Assembly: GCA_029256185.1 (NCBI GenBank)
Contig: JAQSYI010000046.1
Span: 1-64,000, forward strand
Origin: Paenibacillaceae bacterium
GTDB lineage: Bacteria; Bacillota; Bacilli; Paenibacillales; NBRC-103111
DNA: 64,000 nucleotides
Direction: 5' to 3'
The notes below the pieces were generated by a model, which was given only the letters and a program-made list of their open reading frames with translations, ran no database searches and was not told the DNA's origin. Numbering within the stretch: position 1 is the stretch's first letter; each line of letters begins with the position of its first letter. This document shows, in pieces, positions 1 to 8,866 of the stretch. The translations under genes and the position numbers were made by a program.

Positions 1-348
1 ACAAATGTTCTTATTTCAAGCAAAAAATAAGCTGTTAGAAATTTGCCGGGAAGCTGGAGGCTAAGTCGATTTATAGGAAAGACTCAGCTCATAAGGAGGC
101 GTTGAACCAGGCGTTTTATAGAATGGACTAAGCTCGTAAGGAGATTTTGAGCCGTTTCTGATTAAAGGGGATAGTCTTTGGAAAGATGCGAAACCACTAC
201 AACCCGACTCTTCTGCACCCGGACTTTATCCTCATCAATATTTGCGGCCCCTCCAAGCGAGTCCTTACCAAACCCGATCATCCTGCTGAAAACAAAAAAA
301 CTCCGTATCAACGGAGTCATAATATAAAGCAAGAGCTATATCCGCGGC
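1..348. repeat. Left-edge intergenic region with degenerate 45-bp repeats
   Basis: No convincing gene is seen here. Two adjacent units resemble each other with a period of 45 bp. Each starts with TATAG (72 and 117) and carries AGCTC-TAAGGAG followed by TTGA(A/G)CC. A third, more diverged unit may lie just before (about 40-75). The short open frame on the plus strand at 186-407 has no ribosome binding site and runs into the opposite-strand gene, so I do not call it. Confidence 0.45.
293..318 (-). terminator. Intrinsic terminator of the DUF6509-like gene
   Basis: Read on the minus strand, a 7-bp stem ACTCCGT/ACGGAGT with a TGAT loop runs into a tract of seven or more T. It lies just after the stop codon at 349. 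Confidence 0.85.
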
Positions 349-651
349 TCAATTGGGTTCTTCACCCTCCGCATAATGTTCTCTACAGAATGCATCTATT
401 TGAATAAGTTCTTCCGGCTCCATCTCAAAATCAAGATACTTGCCCGTGCCTCTCTCCAGAAATTCGTACCGGACCAAACTCTGGGCCTCGTCCTCCACCT
501 TAAAAATCACACGAAGGGATACGCCCTGTTCCGAGTACATTTCGTCATCTTCATCCACTTCAATGTCAAGCAAAAGCTCATATCTTTTGCCGGCAATAAT
601 CCCAAAGGGATCCTTAATCCATTCCACGCTGTAGCTTGATATCTCAAACAT
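349..651 (-). CDS. DUF6509-like conserved small protein
   Basis: This is an acidic protein of 100 residues with no signal peptide or membrane segment. The N-terminal pattern (ISSYSVEWIKDPFGI, then KRYELLLDIEVDEDDEMYSE) matches, as I remember it, the small DUF6509 family of Bacillales, whose function is unknown. I chose the ATG at 651 because GGAGGG lies 7 nt upstream on the minus strand. An upstream in-frame ATG at 696 would add 15 residues without such a site. The gene stands alone and ends in its own terminator. Confidence 0.7.
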   Translation of the reverse strand: MFEISSYSVEWIKDPFGIIAGKRYELLLDIEVDEDDEMYSEQGVSLRVIFKVEDEAQSLVRYEFLERGTGKYLDFEMEPEELIQIDAFCREHYAEGEEPN

Positions 652-790
652 ATATCGGCCCTCCATTGGTTGCAGCCAGTTTCCCGAATAGGGCAATACG
701 GCCGTACTTTCAACTAACTACTCACCGCAAGCTCCAGTATGTCCTATGCACCCTGCCGTGTCAACCTCTCATGAATATGCTTCTACCCTG

Positions 791-2251
791 TTATTTGCCT
801 CGTATGGAGCTGTGAGCAGCCGTTTGAAGCCGCGAATTCTCTTGGACGGTATGGGTCTTGCGGTTAAACTGGAAGTAGTAGACGCCGGCAACAAACACCA
901 CAACGGTTCCCATCACCAGAAAAATATTGCTGTAAATACGTGCGTCTCCGTACTGCATAAAAGGGTTCAATTGGAAGGTCGATGACTTCTTATCGAGCAG
1001 CTTGCCGATCAGACTGGTTGCAACAGCGCCGGCAATAAAATTCAGCATGGAGAACAAGCCCATGCCTACCCCCGTTTGTTCCCTCGTCAAAGTGCGGGAC
1101 ACAGTATTGGACATGGCAATCCCCATGAAAGATTGGCCAACATTGCCGAAGATGAGCAACAGCATAATCCAGTAAGGCGCCGTCCCTACAAACACCGAGA
1201 GAAGTGTAAAGCAAGTAAACAACAATCCCGAAGCCAGGAGCACCAGCATTGTATTCCCTCTGGAATCAGCCAGTCTTCCGCCCCACCGGCCCATTATTGC
1301 AGTAACGAGTGCCGCAGGAAACATCACGAAGCCGATAGCGGCGGGCGAAAGATCGTTGAACCGGTTAAGGAACTGAGGAGTAATAAACGGCATACCGAAA
1401 CTGACTGCAGTGGCGGTGAAAGCTATCACCAGACCAATAGAATAGTTCCTGTTGCGAAAAATGGACGGCTGAATGAACGGTTCCTTAGCTGTACGCAGCC
1501 GGATAATCATAAGTGCTGTCAGTGCCAATGCACCCAGCAGCAGATAGAGGCTTCCTTGGGTAATGGACAACAAGAGCAAGGCCACTGTTCCCGCAAGCAT
1601 GGCGCCGCCTATAAAATCGATGGATTGGGCCTGCCCCCGTTCATCATCCAGATATTTGCGGTAAAAGGGCAACGTCAACAAAGGGAGCACCGACAGCAAA
1701 AACAAAAATCTCCAGCTGGCAAACCCTGTTACCAGCCCGGATACAATGGGACCCATTGCAGATCCCAGTGCTAAGCCTATAGCCGATGTGCCCAAGGCTC
1801 TGCCCCGCTTCTCCGGAGGGAAATACCGGACGGGAATGATCATGCCGGTAGCCGGAATCACTGAAGCGCCGGAAGCCTGCAGCACTCTTGCCAACACGAT
1901 CATCCAGTATTGATTGGCCACAAGCCCAACAATTGAACCTAATGCAAATACAATCAGACCAAATGCGAGCAAATCCTTCAGGCGGAATTTATCTGCCAGC
2001 TTGCCATAAGTCACAGAACCAATGGCATATACGATCATGTATCCGGTAGAAATCCAGCTCAATGAAGACGGCGTCAGATCAAACTCCTGTCCGATTACCG
2101 GCAGCACCACATTAAAGATAGATGCGTTCATTACCGAGAATATTAATGTGAAAACCAGCACTTTAAGCAGCTTTTCGCCGCGGTTCAACTGCTCATTACT
2201 ATTAGTTTCGTCTTTTATAATAGTTTCTCCCTTATTGGTTCCCTGCCCCAT
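791..2251 (-). CDS. MFS drug efflux transporter, DHA2 (14-TMS) type
   Basis: The 486-residue membrane protein has the hydrophobic pattern of the 14-helix DHA2/EmrB-QacA family of proton-driven multidrug exporters. The region after helix 2 carries SVTYGKLADKFRLKDLL, the family's loop 2-3 signature, and helix 5 carries the GSAMGPIVSG motif C of antiporters. Length fits the family. The ATG has AGGGAGGATAAT just upstream. It lies 53 bp downstream of a MarR regulator on the same strand, and the pair probably forms one operon controlled by that regulator. The substrate cannot be read from the sequence; a quaternary amine or antibiotic is the usual guess. Confidence 0.88.
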   Translation of the reverse strand: MGQGTNKGETIIKDETNSNEQLNRGEKLLKVLVFTLIFSVMNASIFNVVLPVIGQEFDLTPSSLSWISTGYMIVYAIGSVTYGKLADKFRLKDLLAFGLIVFALGSIVGLVANQYWMIVLARVLQASGASVIPATGMIIPVRYFPPEKRGRALGTSAIGLALGSAMGPIVSGLVTGFASWRFLFLLSVLPLLTLPFYRKYLDDERGQAQSIDFIGGAMLAGTVALLLLSITQGSLYLLLGALALTALMIIRLRTAKEPFIQPSIFRNRNYSIGLVIAFTATAVSFGMPFITPQFLNRFNDLSPAAIGFVMFPAALVTAIMGRWGGRLADSRGNTMLVLLASGLLFTCFTLLSVFVGTAPYWIMLLLIFGNVGQSFMGIAMSNTVSRTLTREQTGVGMGLFSMLNFIAGAVATSLIGKLLDKKSSTFQLNPFMQYGDARIYSNIFLVMGTVVVFVAGVYYFQFNRKTHTVQENSRLQTAAHSSIRGK

Positions 2252-2304
2252 TATTATCCTCCCTGCCTATCGTTCGAATTCTAACTGCGTTCCCTGAGCG
2301 CTGC

Positions 2305-2769
2305 TTACACAACGTTATCCCAATAATTCCGCACTTTCTTCAACAACTGCTTGAGGGCTTCTGTTTCCTCGCTGCTTAACGCTTGGTCAAGTCCGCCCTT
2401 TAACTGCTCCACAATTATCACAGTTTGCTCTGCCATGGCCGCCCCATGATCGGTCAGATAAATCTGCTTGATTCGGCCATCATCTTGATGCAGACGCCTG
2501 ATCACCCATCCCCGCTTCTCGAGCCCATTCACCAGACTGGTAACGCTGGGTTTCTCAATATTAAGAATCCGCTCCAGATCCGTATGAGTGGAACCGGGAT
2601 GGCAGAGCAGAATGCGAAGGGCTTGGCCTTGTTGGGGAGTTACGCCAAGCGGCCGCAATACCTTCTCAATCTGTCTCCGCATCGCTATGGAAACCATTTT
2701 AACCAATGATCCTATCTGCTCCTCAGAATCCCACGGGAACAGGCCCTTGTGCGGAGGTTGCTCTTGCAT
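2305..2769 (-). CDS. MarR-family transcriptional regulator
   Basis: The 154-residue protein has the MarR winged-helix core: recognition region TDLERILNIEKPSVTSLVNGLEKRGWV and wing RRLHQDDGRIKQIYLTDHG. It is a cytoplasmic DNA-binding dimer that normally represses its own operon and releases it on binding a small aromatic or toxic ligand. The start is supported by GGGAGG upstream. It lies directly upstream of the MFS exporter gene, and a 20-bp inverted repeat 30 bp before its start is the likely operator, so the two genes look like a self-regulated efflux operon. Confidence 0.88.
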   Translation of the reverse strand: MQEQPPHKGLFPWDSEEQIGSLVKMVSIAMRRQIEKVLRPLGVTPQQGQALRILLCHPGSTHTDLERILNIEKPSVTSLVNGLEKRGWVIRRLHQDDGRIKQIYLTDHGAAMAEQTVIIVEQLKGGLDQALSSEETEALKQLLKKVRNYWDNVV

Positions 2770-2798
2770 ATAGTCCGCCTCCCGTTATCTTTTGTCAT

Positions 2799-2818
2799 AT
2801 AGTTAGAAATCTAACTAT
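2799..2818. promoter_or_regulatory. Inverted-repeat operator of the MarR-MFS operon
   Basis: The 9-bp half sites ATAGTTAGA and TCTAACTAT are perfect inverted repeats around a 2-bp centre, placed 30 bp upstream of the MarR start. A second, weaker GTT-AGAATTCG-AAC site lies at 2272-2285 between the two genes. Assignment to this MarR protein is inferred from position. Confidence 0.65.
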
Positions 2819-2900
2819 TTTTTCATCATATCGCCGGTTCCGGCGGTTGTCAATCTGTTGTGCCGGTTCCGGCTAATGAACTGCAGCAACTGCTGAGCAG

Positions 2901-4799
2901 TTACTCCGTTATCTCCTCAGGACGTTCGCTCCATGAATATTGTTCACCGAAGAGCAGGTCATATTGCAGCAGCTTATATTGCTCCAACTTGGATTCCTGG
3001 CTAGAGGACATGGTGTGGGCAAGATTGTGGTCCTTATCCACTGTCAAGTTCCGGATTAGCCCCGGAGCAGTCTTGTAAAGCTCGGTGTTAAACGCAAATT
3101 GCCCCTCCGGCTTCATCGACAAGGCGTTCAAAACATACGACCCTACAAACGAAGAGCTGATCACTTCCGCTTTTTCTTCCTTAACGGAAAAATTGGACCA
3201 TGTAACAAACGGTGTGCTCCTCAGCCGCTCGTATTCTTCCAGACTCCAATCATCTGGATTGCTTGAGCCGACAAAGCCGGCCTGGCGATACAGGTCATAT
3301 TCCAGCCCGAGGGTAGGCAGATGGTCCCCATAAAATACGATATAGGTGGGTTCATCCGAGTCCGCGTAATGGTCAATCAGCATCTGCAGGCTGCGGTCCG
3401 CGTCATGCGCCCCCTGAGTATAGGTTTCCAGCATGGATGCCGCTTCATCGGTCAGATCGCCTTCCACCCGGATCGAATTCCCGCCCTCTCCGTAGCGTGC
3501 CTCATCGGTGTAAGGAGAATGGTTCTGCATCGTAACCGCATAGATGAAAACCGGCTCCTCCGTTTCATCCACTTCTTTCATAATACTGCGGGCTACCTCT
3601 GCGTCGGAAATATAAGGTCCTTTGTATTCGGGATCAACAAAGTTATCCTTGCTTTTGAAATCTGCGAATCCCAGTTGCTTATACACTTCATTGCGCTTCC
3701 AGAACCAGCCTTCATACGAATGAATAGCCATGCTCTTGTAACCGCGGCTATTGAAGTAGCTTGCCAAACTGGGGACCGGCCTGTCAATGTATTGCAGATA
3801 AGGAACAGAGCCGGCAGGCAAAAGGGACATGGAAAAGCCGGTCAGCACCTCAAATTCCACGTTGCTTGTTCCGCCGCCAAATTGGGGGGAAAGCATGTAG
3901 CCAGTGGAACGCTCTTGCTGCAGGCGATGGACTGTGGGGACAGGATCAGAGCTAAAAGAAAGGTTGGTCAGCCTGGAAGGATCCCAAAACGCCTCGCTCA
4001 TAATGAAAATCACATTAGGCTGCTTCCGGACAGGTTCTTGATCTGCAAGCTGGCCAAAAACGGGCACAGCCTCCTCTGTATGGTCAAATTGCCGCGTAAT
4101 GCCTGCAATCTCGGCCGCATTATAGTTCTCCGGCTCTGTGATGATGGAATGCTGAACGTTCAGTGTAAAGGCGAGCATCAGGCCGTTGCTGTCATAATTA
4201 ACCTGCTGGCTCCAAATGGATTCATCCACCCCGGCTGAAACAACCTGTTCCTTGGCCCAGGACACCTGGAGACCGAAGGACATCAACACGACTACCGCCG
4301 AGAAGCCGATTGCAAGCCGGCTAATCCATGAAACGCTCAGGCGCTTGCCCAACCGGATGTGCAGCATAAGGAGAATGCCGATTATGGCCAGAATCAGAAC
4401 TGCCCTCAGCAAATCGCTGCTGCCGGTAAACAGAGGACCCACATCCATCCCTTCCTTGCGCTGGATAATATCCCACGGAAAGAAGGGTTCGCCTACCAGC
4501 TTGCTTTTATAGTAATTAATAAATGCTATAACAGAAAATATAATGGCTCCGGCGGCAACTGACAAAAACAATGAGCCTATGCAACTGTACAAAAACGCCA
4601 GAGCACTGCCTTCGATCAGCACATTCAGAGCGAAGATAGCCTTGTGGGTATTCATCCAGGACAAAGTTTCCGGGAGTGAGCCGCGGCTGATCCACTCTAC
4701 TTCTATTCCTATTAAAACGGAGGCGATAATTAAAATAGCAGAAATTGCAATAGATTTGTAAATGATTTTCTTTGAAATGGAAATAGGGAACCGAACCAT
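2901..4799 (-). CDS. LTA synthase-family membrane sulfatase (LtaS-like)
   Basis: This is a polytopic protein of about 630 residues. About five membrane helices fill the first 190 residues, and a sulfatase-fold extracellular domain follows. The domain begins NVIFIMSEAFWDPSRL and contains FGGGTSNVEFEVLTGF, where the Thr corresponds to the catalytic Thr of LtaS; YGDHLPTLG is the metal-binding C-terminal motif. The family transfers glycerol phosphate from phosphatidylglycerol onto lipoteichoic acid or a related cell-surface polymer. Two starts are possible, GTG at 4811 or ATG at 4799; I prefer ATG because AGGAG lies 11 nt before it. The gene is monocistronic. Confidence 0.85.
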   Translation of the reverse strand: MVRFPISISKKIIYKSIAISAILIIASVLIGIEVEWISRGSLPETLSWMNTHKAIFALNVLIEGSALAFLYSCIGSLFLSVAAGAIIFSVIAFINYYKSKLVGEPFFPWDIIQRKEGMDVGPLFTGSSDLLRAVLILAIIGILLMLHIRLGKRLSVSWISRLAIGFSAVVVLMSFGLQVSWAKEQVVSAGVDESIWSQQVNYDSNGLMLAFTLNVQHSIITEPENYNAAEIAGITRQFDHTEEAVPVFGQLADQEPVRKQPNVIFIMSEAFWDPSRLTNLSFSSDPVPTVHRLQQERSTGYMLSPQFGGGTSNVEFEVLTGFSMSLLPAGSVPYLQYIDRPVPSLASYFNSRGYKSMAIHSYEGWFWKRNEVYKQLGFADFKSKDNFVDPEYKGPYISDAEVARSIMKEVDETEEPVFIYAVTMQNHSPYTDEARYGEGGNSIRVEGDLTDEAASMLETYTQGAHDADRSLQMLIDHYADSDEPTYIVFYGDHLPTLGLEYDLYRQAGFVGSSNPDDWSLEEYERLRSTPFVTWSNFSVKEEKAEVISSSFVGSYVLNALSMKPEGQFAFNTELYKTAPGLIRNLTVDKDHNLAHTMSSSQESKLEQYKLLQYDLLFGEQYSWSERPEEITE

Positions 4800-4941
4800 G
4801 ACCCGGATCACTCCTGTCTTTCATTGATAAATAACTCATTTCCAGAACGCAATTTCTCCTAATCTTATCAACAGTTATTGAAGTAATCGTGAAGAAATTA
4901 TAAAGATTTTCTTATTTTTTTGGAGAAAACGCATACAGTTT

Positions 4942-4976
4942 AAAAACCTCCTGTCCATGGTGAGGAATCAGGAGGT
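4942..4976 (-). terminator. Intrinsic terminator downstream of sdaAA
   Basis: On the minus strand an 8-bp stem ACCTCCTG/CAGGAGGT is followed by TTTTTAAA. It lies about 30 bp after the sdaAA stop. Confidence 0.75.
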
Positions 4977-5007
4977 GCAGCGGAATTTGAATGGAATGAT
5001 GCGGCTG

Positions 5008-5877
5008 CTACTTAAGGCCGTCCGCCAATTTCCGGCCGGTTGGAGTACCTGCGAGACCTCCCTGCGCGGTTTCACGGTGTTTCTCCGGCATGGAGGAGCC
5101 TACTTCCAGCATCACCTGAACGACTTCATCAGCGGGAATAACACTTCGCACTCCAGCCAAAGCCATGTCGGCGGCAGCCAAGGCGGTTACGGCACCAAAG
5201 CCGTTTCTGACAATACAAGGAACCTCCACCAGCCCGCCCACCGGATCACAGATGAGGCCAAGTGAATTTTTCAGGGCAAGGCCAACCGCGTGAACGGCCT
5301 GGGAAGGCGTTCCGCCGCGCAGCTCTGTCAAAGCTCCCGCAGCCATTCCTATAGCAGAGCCCACCTCCGCCTGGCAGCCACCCTCCGCCCCGGACACAAA
5401 GGAATTATTGGCAATGACATAACCGATTGCTCCCGCAGCAAAGAGACCGTACACCATCTGCTCGTCGCTCCAGCCAAACCGGTTCTGGCAGCTGACAAAT
5501 ACCCCCGGAATGATTCCGCAGGAGCCTGCAGTTGGGGTCGCAATGATCCGCCCCATGGAAGCATTCACCTCGGAAACGGCCAAGGCATATGCCATCGCTT
5601 CCGTTGCGGCCCCTCCCAAAATGGATTCCTTTTCCTTATTATAGGCGATTACGCGTTGAGCGTCCAATCCTGTGAGACCGCTTCTTGAGGTGGTATCCTC
5701 GGCCAAGCCTTTGTGTACCGCTTCTTTCATGATCCCGTAGTAGGACATCATCGTGGCAAACTCCTGTTCGGCAGGCCGGCCGGATTCGCGGCTCTGCTCA
5801 TCTTGCATCAACCGGCCTATGCCCAGTCCCCGGGATGTACAGAGAACTGCAAGCTCCTCTAAGGTATGGAAATTCAT
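5008..5877 (-). CDS. sdaAA: L-serine dehydratase, iron-sulfur type, alpha subunit
   Basis: The 289-residue cytoplasmic enzyme subunit deaminates L-serine to pyruvate and ammonia with a 4Fe-4S cluster. Conserved Cys-containing stretches are visible: GSCGIIPGVFVSC, EGGCQAEVGSAIGMAAG and GLICDPVGGLVEVPC. Length fits the stand-alone alpha subunit of Bacillales. The ATG has GAGGAGATG just upstream. The beta subunit gene lies 13 bp upstream on the same strand, so the two subunits are co-transcribed, and a terminator follows. Confidence 0.95.
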   Translation of the reverse strand: MNFHTLEELAVLCTSRGLGIGRLMQDEQSRESGRPAEQEFATMMSYYGIMKEAVHKGLAEDTTSRSGLTGLDAQRVIAYNKEKESILGGAATEAMAYALAVSEVNASMGRIIATPTAGSCGIIPGVFVSCQNRFGWSDEQMVYGLFAAGAIGYVIANNSFVSGAEGGCQAEVGSAIGMAAGALTELRGGTPSQAVHAVGLALKNSLGLICDPVGGLVEVPCIVRNGFGAVTALAAADMALAGVRSVIPADEVVQVMLEVGSSMPEKHRETAQGGLAGTPTGRKLADGLK

Positions 5878-5890
5878 ACTTTCATCTCCT

Positions 5891-6661
5891 CTATGTTGAT
5901 GAGCCCTTCGTCAAATCTATAGCATGAACAGAAGCAACGCTATCTGTAAGCCGCAGATCCGAAAGCAGTCCCTCATCAGGAGCGGCATCCAGCTCCAGTA
6001 CCGTCAGGGCGGCGCCATTCCTGCCTCTCCGGTCAACGGACATATAGCCGATGTTCATATTATGCCGTTTCATGACTGCCGATATATTGGCGATGACGCC
6101 GGTCCAGTCCAGATGACGGATAACCAATGTGGGATACATTCCTGATATTTTCGTGCTGAAGCGGTCAATCTCTGTGATTTCAATATTGCCGCCTCCGATG
6201 GATATCCCGGCAACCGCAAGTGAACTCTCATGCTCTGCACCGTCTCCGCTGCCTGAAGCGTCCATGCTGTGAAGCCCCTTGTTTTCCCCGCCTGTTCCAG
6301 GAGCTGGAGCAAGGGCGGCTTCAGAGGTAAGGAGCAAGCGGACCGTATTGGGATGGGAAAACAACCCTTTCCCCTGCGTGAATGAAATCTCCATCCCGGA
6401 GGAAGCCGCTTGCTTCGGCGCTGTAGGGATGCGGACATCATCCGTGTCCCAGTCAAGCAGCCCGCCGGTTATAGCCACATCGGTTCCATGACCCCTGTAG
6501 GTGGCCGCGAAGGAACCGAAGAACCGGACGTCAACCCGCTGCGGCATGGCTGCGTACAATTGACGGGCAAATCGGCCGATTCGCACTGCCCCCGCGGTAT
6601 GGGAGCTGGATGGACCAATCATTGCCGGTCCTATTATCGAGAACACATCCTTAAACCGCAA
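5891..6661 (-). CDS. sdaAB: L-serine dehydratase, iron-sulfur type, beta subunit
   Basis: The partner of SdaAA has an N-terminal serine-dehydratase beta domain (RFKDVFSIIGPAMIGPSSSH, with the SSSHTAG motif) and a C-terminal ACT domain (about residues 185-255, DWTGVIANISAVMKRHNMNIG). I place the start at a TTG at 6661, because GGGGAGG lies 8 nt upstream and this start matches the usual RFKDVFSI N-terminus; an ATG at 6685 would add eight residues. An odd low-complexity Gly/Ala/Ser-rich insert of about 30 residues sits between the two domains. Confidence 0.93.
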   Translation of the reverse strand: MRFKDVFSIIGPAMIGPSSSHTAGAVRIGRFARQLYAAMPQRVDVRFFGSFAATYRGHGTDVAITGGLLDWDTDDVRIPTAPKQAASSGMEISFTQGKGLFSHPNTVRLLLTSEAALAPAPGTGGENKGLHSMDASGSGDGAEHESSLAVAGISIGGGNIEITEIDRFSTKISGMYPTLVIRHLDWTGVIANISAVMKRHNMNIGYMSVDRRGRNGAALTVLELDAAPDEGLLSDLRLTDSVASVHAIDLTKGSST

Positions 6662-6691
6662 CGGTAATTCCTCCCCATATTCCACTCATAG

Positions 6692-6722
6692 AAAAAAGCC
6701 CGCCGCTTGGGCAAGCTTTTTT
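6692..6722 (-). terminator. Intrinsic terminator of ppaC
   Basis: On the minus strand AAAAAGCTTGCC pairs with GGCGGGCTTTTT (two G-U pairs) across a five-base loop, and a T tract follows. It separates ppaC from sdaAB. Confidence 0.8.
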
Positions 6723-6738
6723 CATTGTACTATAATTT

Positions 6739-7671
6739 TTACAGTTTGTTAAAAATGTCAGTCAGTACAGGCACGATCTGCGCTTTGCGGGATACAACGC
6801 CCTTCAGGAGCGCTTTGTTGCCATCCAGCTTCACTTCGTAAGCCTGCTCTACCGCATTGGTCTGGCTGCCGAGGGCAACGCCCACAGAATCGCTGTTCAG
6901 AATATCGGTTACTACGAACAAGAACAAGTCCAAATTCTTCTCGGCGATAATGCCCTTCAAGGCAGCTTCCAGCTCAGCTTGGCGGGAGAGTACATCGTTC
7001 ACGTCCACGGCATTCACCTGGGCAATCTCCACCTTGCGGCCGTTCATCGTGAATTCCTTGGCATCCAAGGAGATCAGCTGTTCAATGGATTTGGCGGAGA
7101 GGTCCGCGCCGGCCTTCAGCATGGCAAGTCCGTATTCGGCCAATTCCACACCGGCTATTGCGGCCAACTCATAGGCCGCGGCAGAATCCTGCTCGGTGCA
7201 GGTGGGGGACTTCAGCAGCAGAGAATCCGAAATAATGGCGGACAGCATCAAACCGGCCATTTCGCGGCTGACGGCAACGCCCTTTTCCTTGTACAGCTTA
7301 TTCAGGATCGTAGCCGTGCAGCCCACAGGTTCGGCACGGTAGTACAGAGGGGCGCTGGTCTCAAAATTTGCAATGCGGTGATGGTCGATTACCTCCAGGA
7401 CACGCACTTGCTCAATGTCACTGACGCTCTGCTGGCGTTCGTTGTGGTCCACCAGAATGACATTCTTCACTTCATTGGAAACTGTGGACACCTGGCGGGG
7501 TGCTTCCACCTTGAAATAGTCCAGCGCATATCGGGTCTCTCCGTTGACTTCGCCCAAGCGCACCGCTTCTACATTTTCACCGAGAATGGTCTTCAGGTTG
7601 GCATATACAAGCGCAGAGCAGATGGTGTCCGTATCGGGGTTCTTGTGCCCGAAGATTAATGTTTTGTCCAT
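6739..7671 (-). CDS. ppaC: Manganese-dependent inorganic pyrophosphatase (DHH family)
   Basis: The 310-residue cytoplasmic family II pyrophosphatase hydrolyses PPi to two phosphates with Mn. The N-terminal metal site GHKNPDTDTICSA, the central VDHNE and the DHH signature VIDHHRIANF are visible. The C-terminal DHHA2 domain carries SRKAQIVP close to the end. Length matches the family almost exactly. The gene is monocistronic with its own terminator. Nothing is unusual. Confidence 0.95.
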   Translation of the reverse strand: MDKTLIFGHKNPDTDTICSALVYANLKTILGENVEAVRLGEVNGETRYALDYFKVEAPRQVSTVSNEVKNVILVDHNERQQSVSDIEQVRVLEVIDHHRIANFETSAPLYYRAEPVGCTATILNKLYKEKGVAVSREMAGLMLSAIISDSLLLKSPTCTEQDSAAAYELAAIAGVELAEYGLAMLKAGADLSAKSIEQLISLDAKEFTMNGRKVEIAQVNAVDVNDVLSRQAELEAALKGIIAEKNLDLFLFVVTDILNSDSVGVALGSQTNAVEQAYEVKLDGNKALLKGVVSRKAQIVPVLTDIFNKL

Positions 7672-7852
7672 AATATGACCTCTTTGTCTTATGTAATAGT
7701 CAAGAACCGGCCTATGGGGCGCGTCCTCTCCCTTCTGATTATAGCGTCAATTTCTGCTTATTCCAATTCCTTTACAGAGTTTAGCCAAAAAAAATCCGAA
7801 AACAGCCGCCGTTTCCCTGCTTTACGGGAGGATGGCAGCCGTCTTTCGTCAC

Positions 7853-8866
7853 TCACTCTTCTCCTAAAATGGCTGGCAGCATCTCAAGCAAGCTGCCGTA
7901 TTGCGCCTTCGCCAAGGGGCCTACACCGCTCTGCGCGATATTGCCTCCGGCAATTCCAAAAGCGGTAAAACCGGCCAGCCTAATAGACAGCAGGCCTGCG
8001 GAGGAGTCCTCGATCCCGATTACTCTGCTCCTGCTAGCCGCATCAAGTCCCAGGCCAACCCGGGCCGTCTCGGCATAAAGCCACGGATGCGGCTTGGGGG
8101 CAAGCTCCCCAAGCGTGCCCGCCTGCCCCTTGCGGATTGCCTGCCCGGCAGTGATAATGCCGTCGTACAGTTCAAGGGGATCCCCCAGCCCCAGGGTCTT
8201 GAAGGCTGAGAGCACCTCCGGCCAGGCCTTCTCATACAGACCCGAAGTCACCAGGCCGATCTTGACGCCCCTATCCTTTAACGTCAGCAGAAATTCCTTC
8301 AGCCCCGGAGCGGGAGTGAACGCTCCCGCTCTGCCGCGGCCGCACATAATCTCATTCATCTCGTAATGGGTGATCTGGAAGTAATGCTGCCGCGCCTCCT
8401 CCACACTGAGTCCGGGGCAATACTTGTCGATGCAATATTGCAGATGCTCCGATACGGAATGCCCGGACACATGAGGAACGTCTGATTCCTCCAGCAAGAA
8501 GGAGGGACTGCCCATGAGGCGCGCGATGGTCTGCTCAATAATCCACATCCAGAATTCCTCGCTGTGGACGCTGGTCCCGTCCAGGTCCATCAGGACTGCT
8601 TCGGCAGGCCCTTCATAGCGGGCTTCATGAAGAGGATATAAGGCCGGATAGCCCATGGAGGACTTGACGAAGCAAAGCGTCTTGTCCCTATATACAATAA
8701 AGTCGGTTTTGCGGTCCCTTGGGGTGAGGATGGCGAGGACGCCCTCCTCACCACGGCGGTACATCCCCTCTCCCCCATACTCCACTTCAGTAAAATCCGG
8801 CAGCAGCGCCGACAACGGCAAGCCGAACCCCGGCAAAATCCATCCTGCATCTCCCATGGCTCTCAT
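7853..8866 (-). CDS. HAD-superfamily phosphatase with unknown N-terminal extension
   Basis: The 337-residue protein has a HAD hydrolase core. Motif I VLMDLDGTSVHSE is at about residue 91, the motif II region is GLVTSGLYEK, and motif IV is VIGIEDSSAGLLSIRLAG. The first 85 residues precede the catalytic domain and I do not recognise them. The start ATG overlaps the stop of the upstream alpha-mannosidase gene by 4 bp, so the genes are translationally coupled. The natural job would be dephosphorylating a sugar phosphate related to mannoside breakdown, but this is inferred from context only. Confidence 0.8.
   Translation of the reverse strand: MRAMGDAGWILPGFGLPLSALLPDFTEVEYGGEGMYRRGEEGVLAILTPRDRKTDFIVYRDKTLCFVKSSMGYPALYPLHEARYEGPAEAVLMDLDGTSVHSEEFWMWIIEQTIARLMGSPSFLLEESDVPHVSGHSVSEHLQYCIDKYCPGLSVEEARQHYFQITHYEMNEIMCGRGRAGAFTPAPGLKEFLLTLKDRGVKIGLVTSGLYEKAWPEVLSAFKTLGLGDPLELYDGIITAGQAIRKGQAGTLGELAPKPHPWLYAETARVGLGLDAASRSRVIGIEDSSAGLLSIRLAGFTAFGIAGGNIAQSGVGPLAKAQYGSLLEMLPAILGEE

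Noticed and set aside
186..407. Plus-strand open frame of 73 codons at the left edge
   Set aside because: It has no ribosome binding site, crosses a terminator and overlaps the DUF6509-like gene on the other strand.
1076..1774. Plus-strand frame of 232 codons opposite the MFS transporter
   Set aside because: It is rich in Gln, His and Arg, as expected for an antisense shadow of membrane-protein codons, and has no ribosome binding site.
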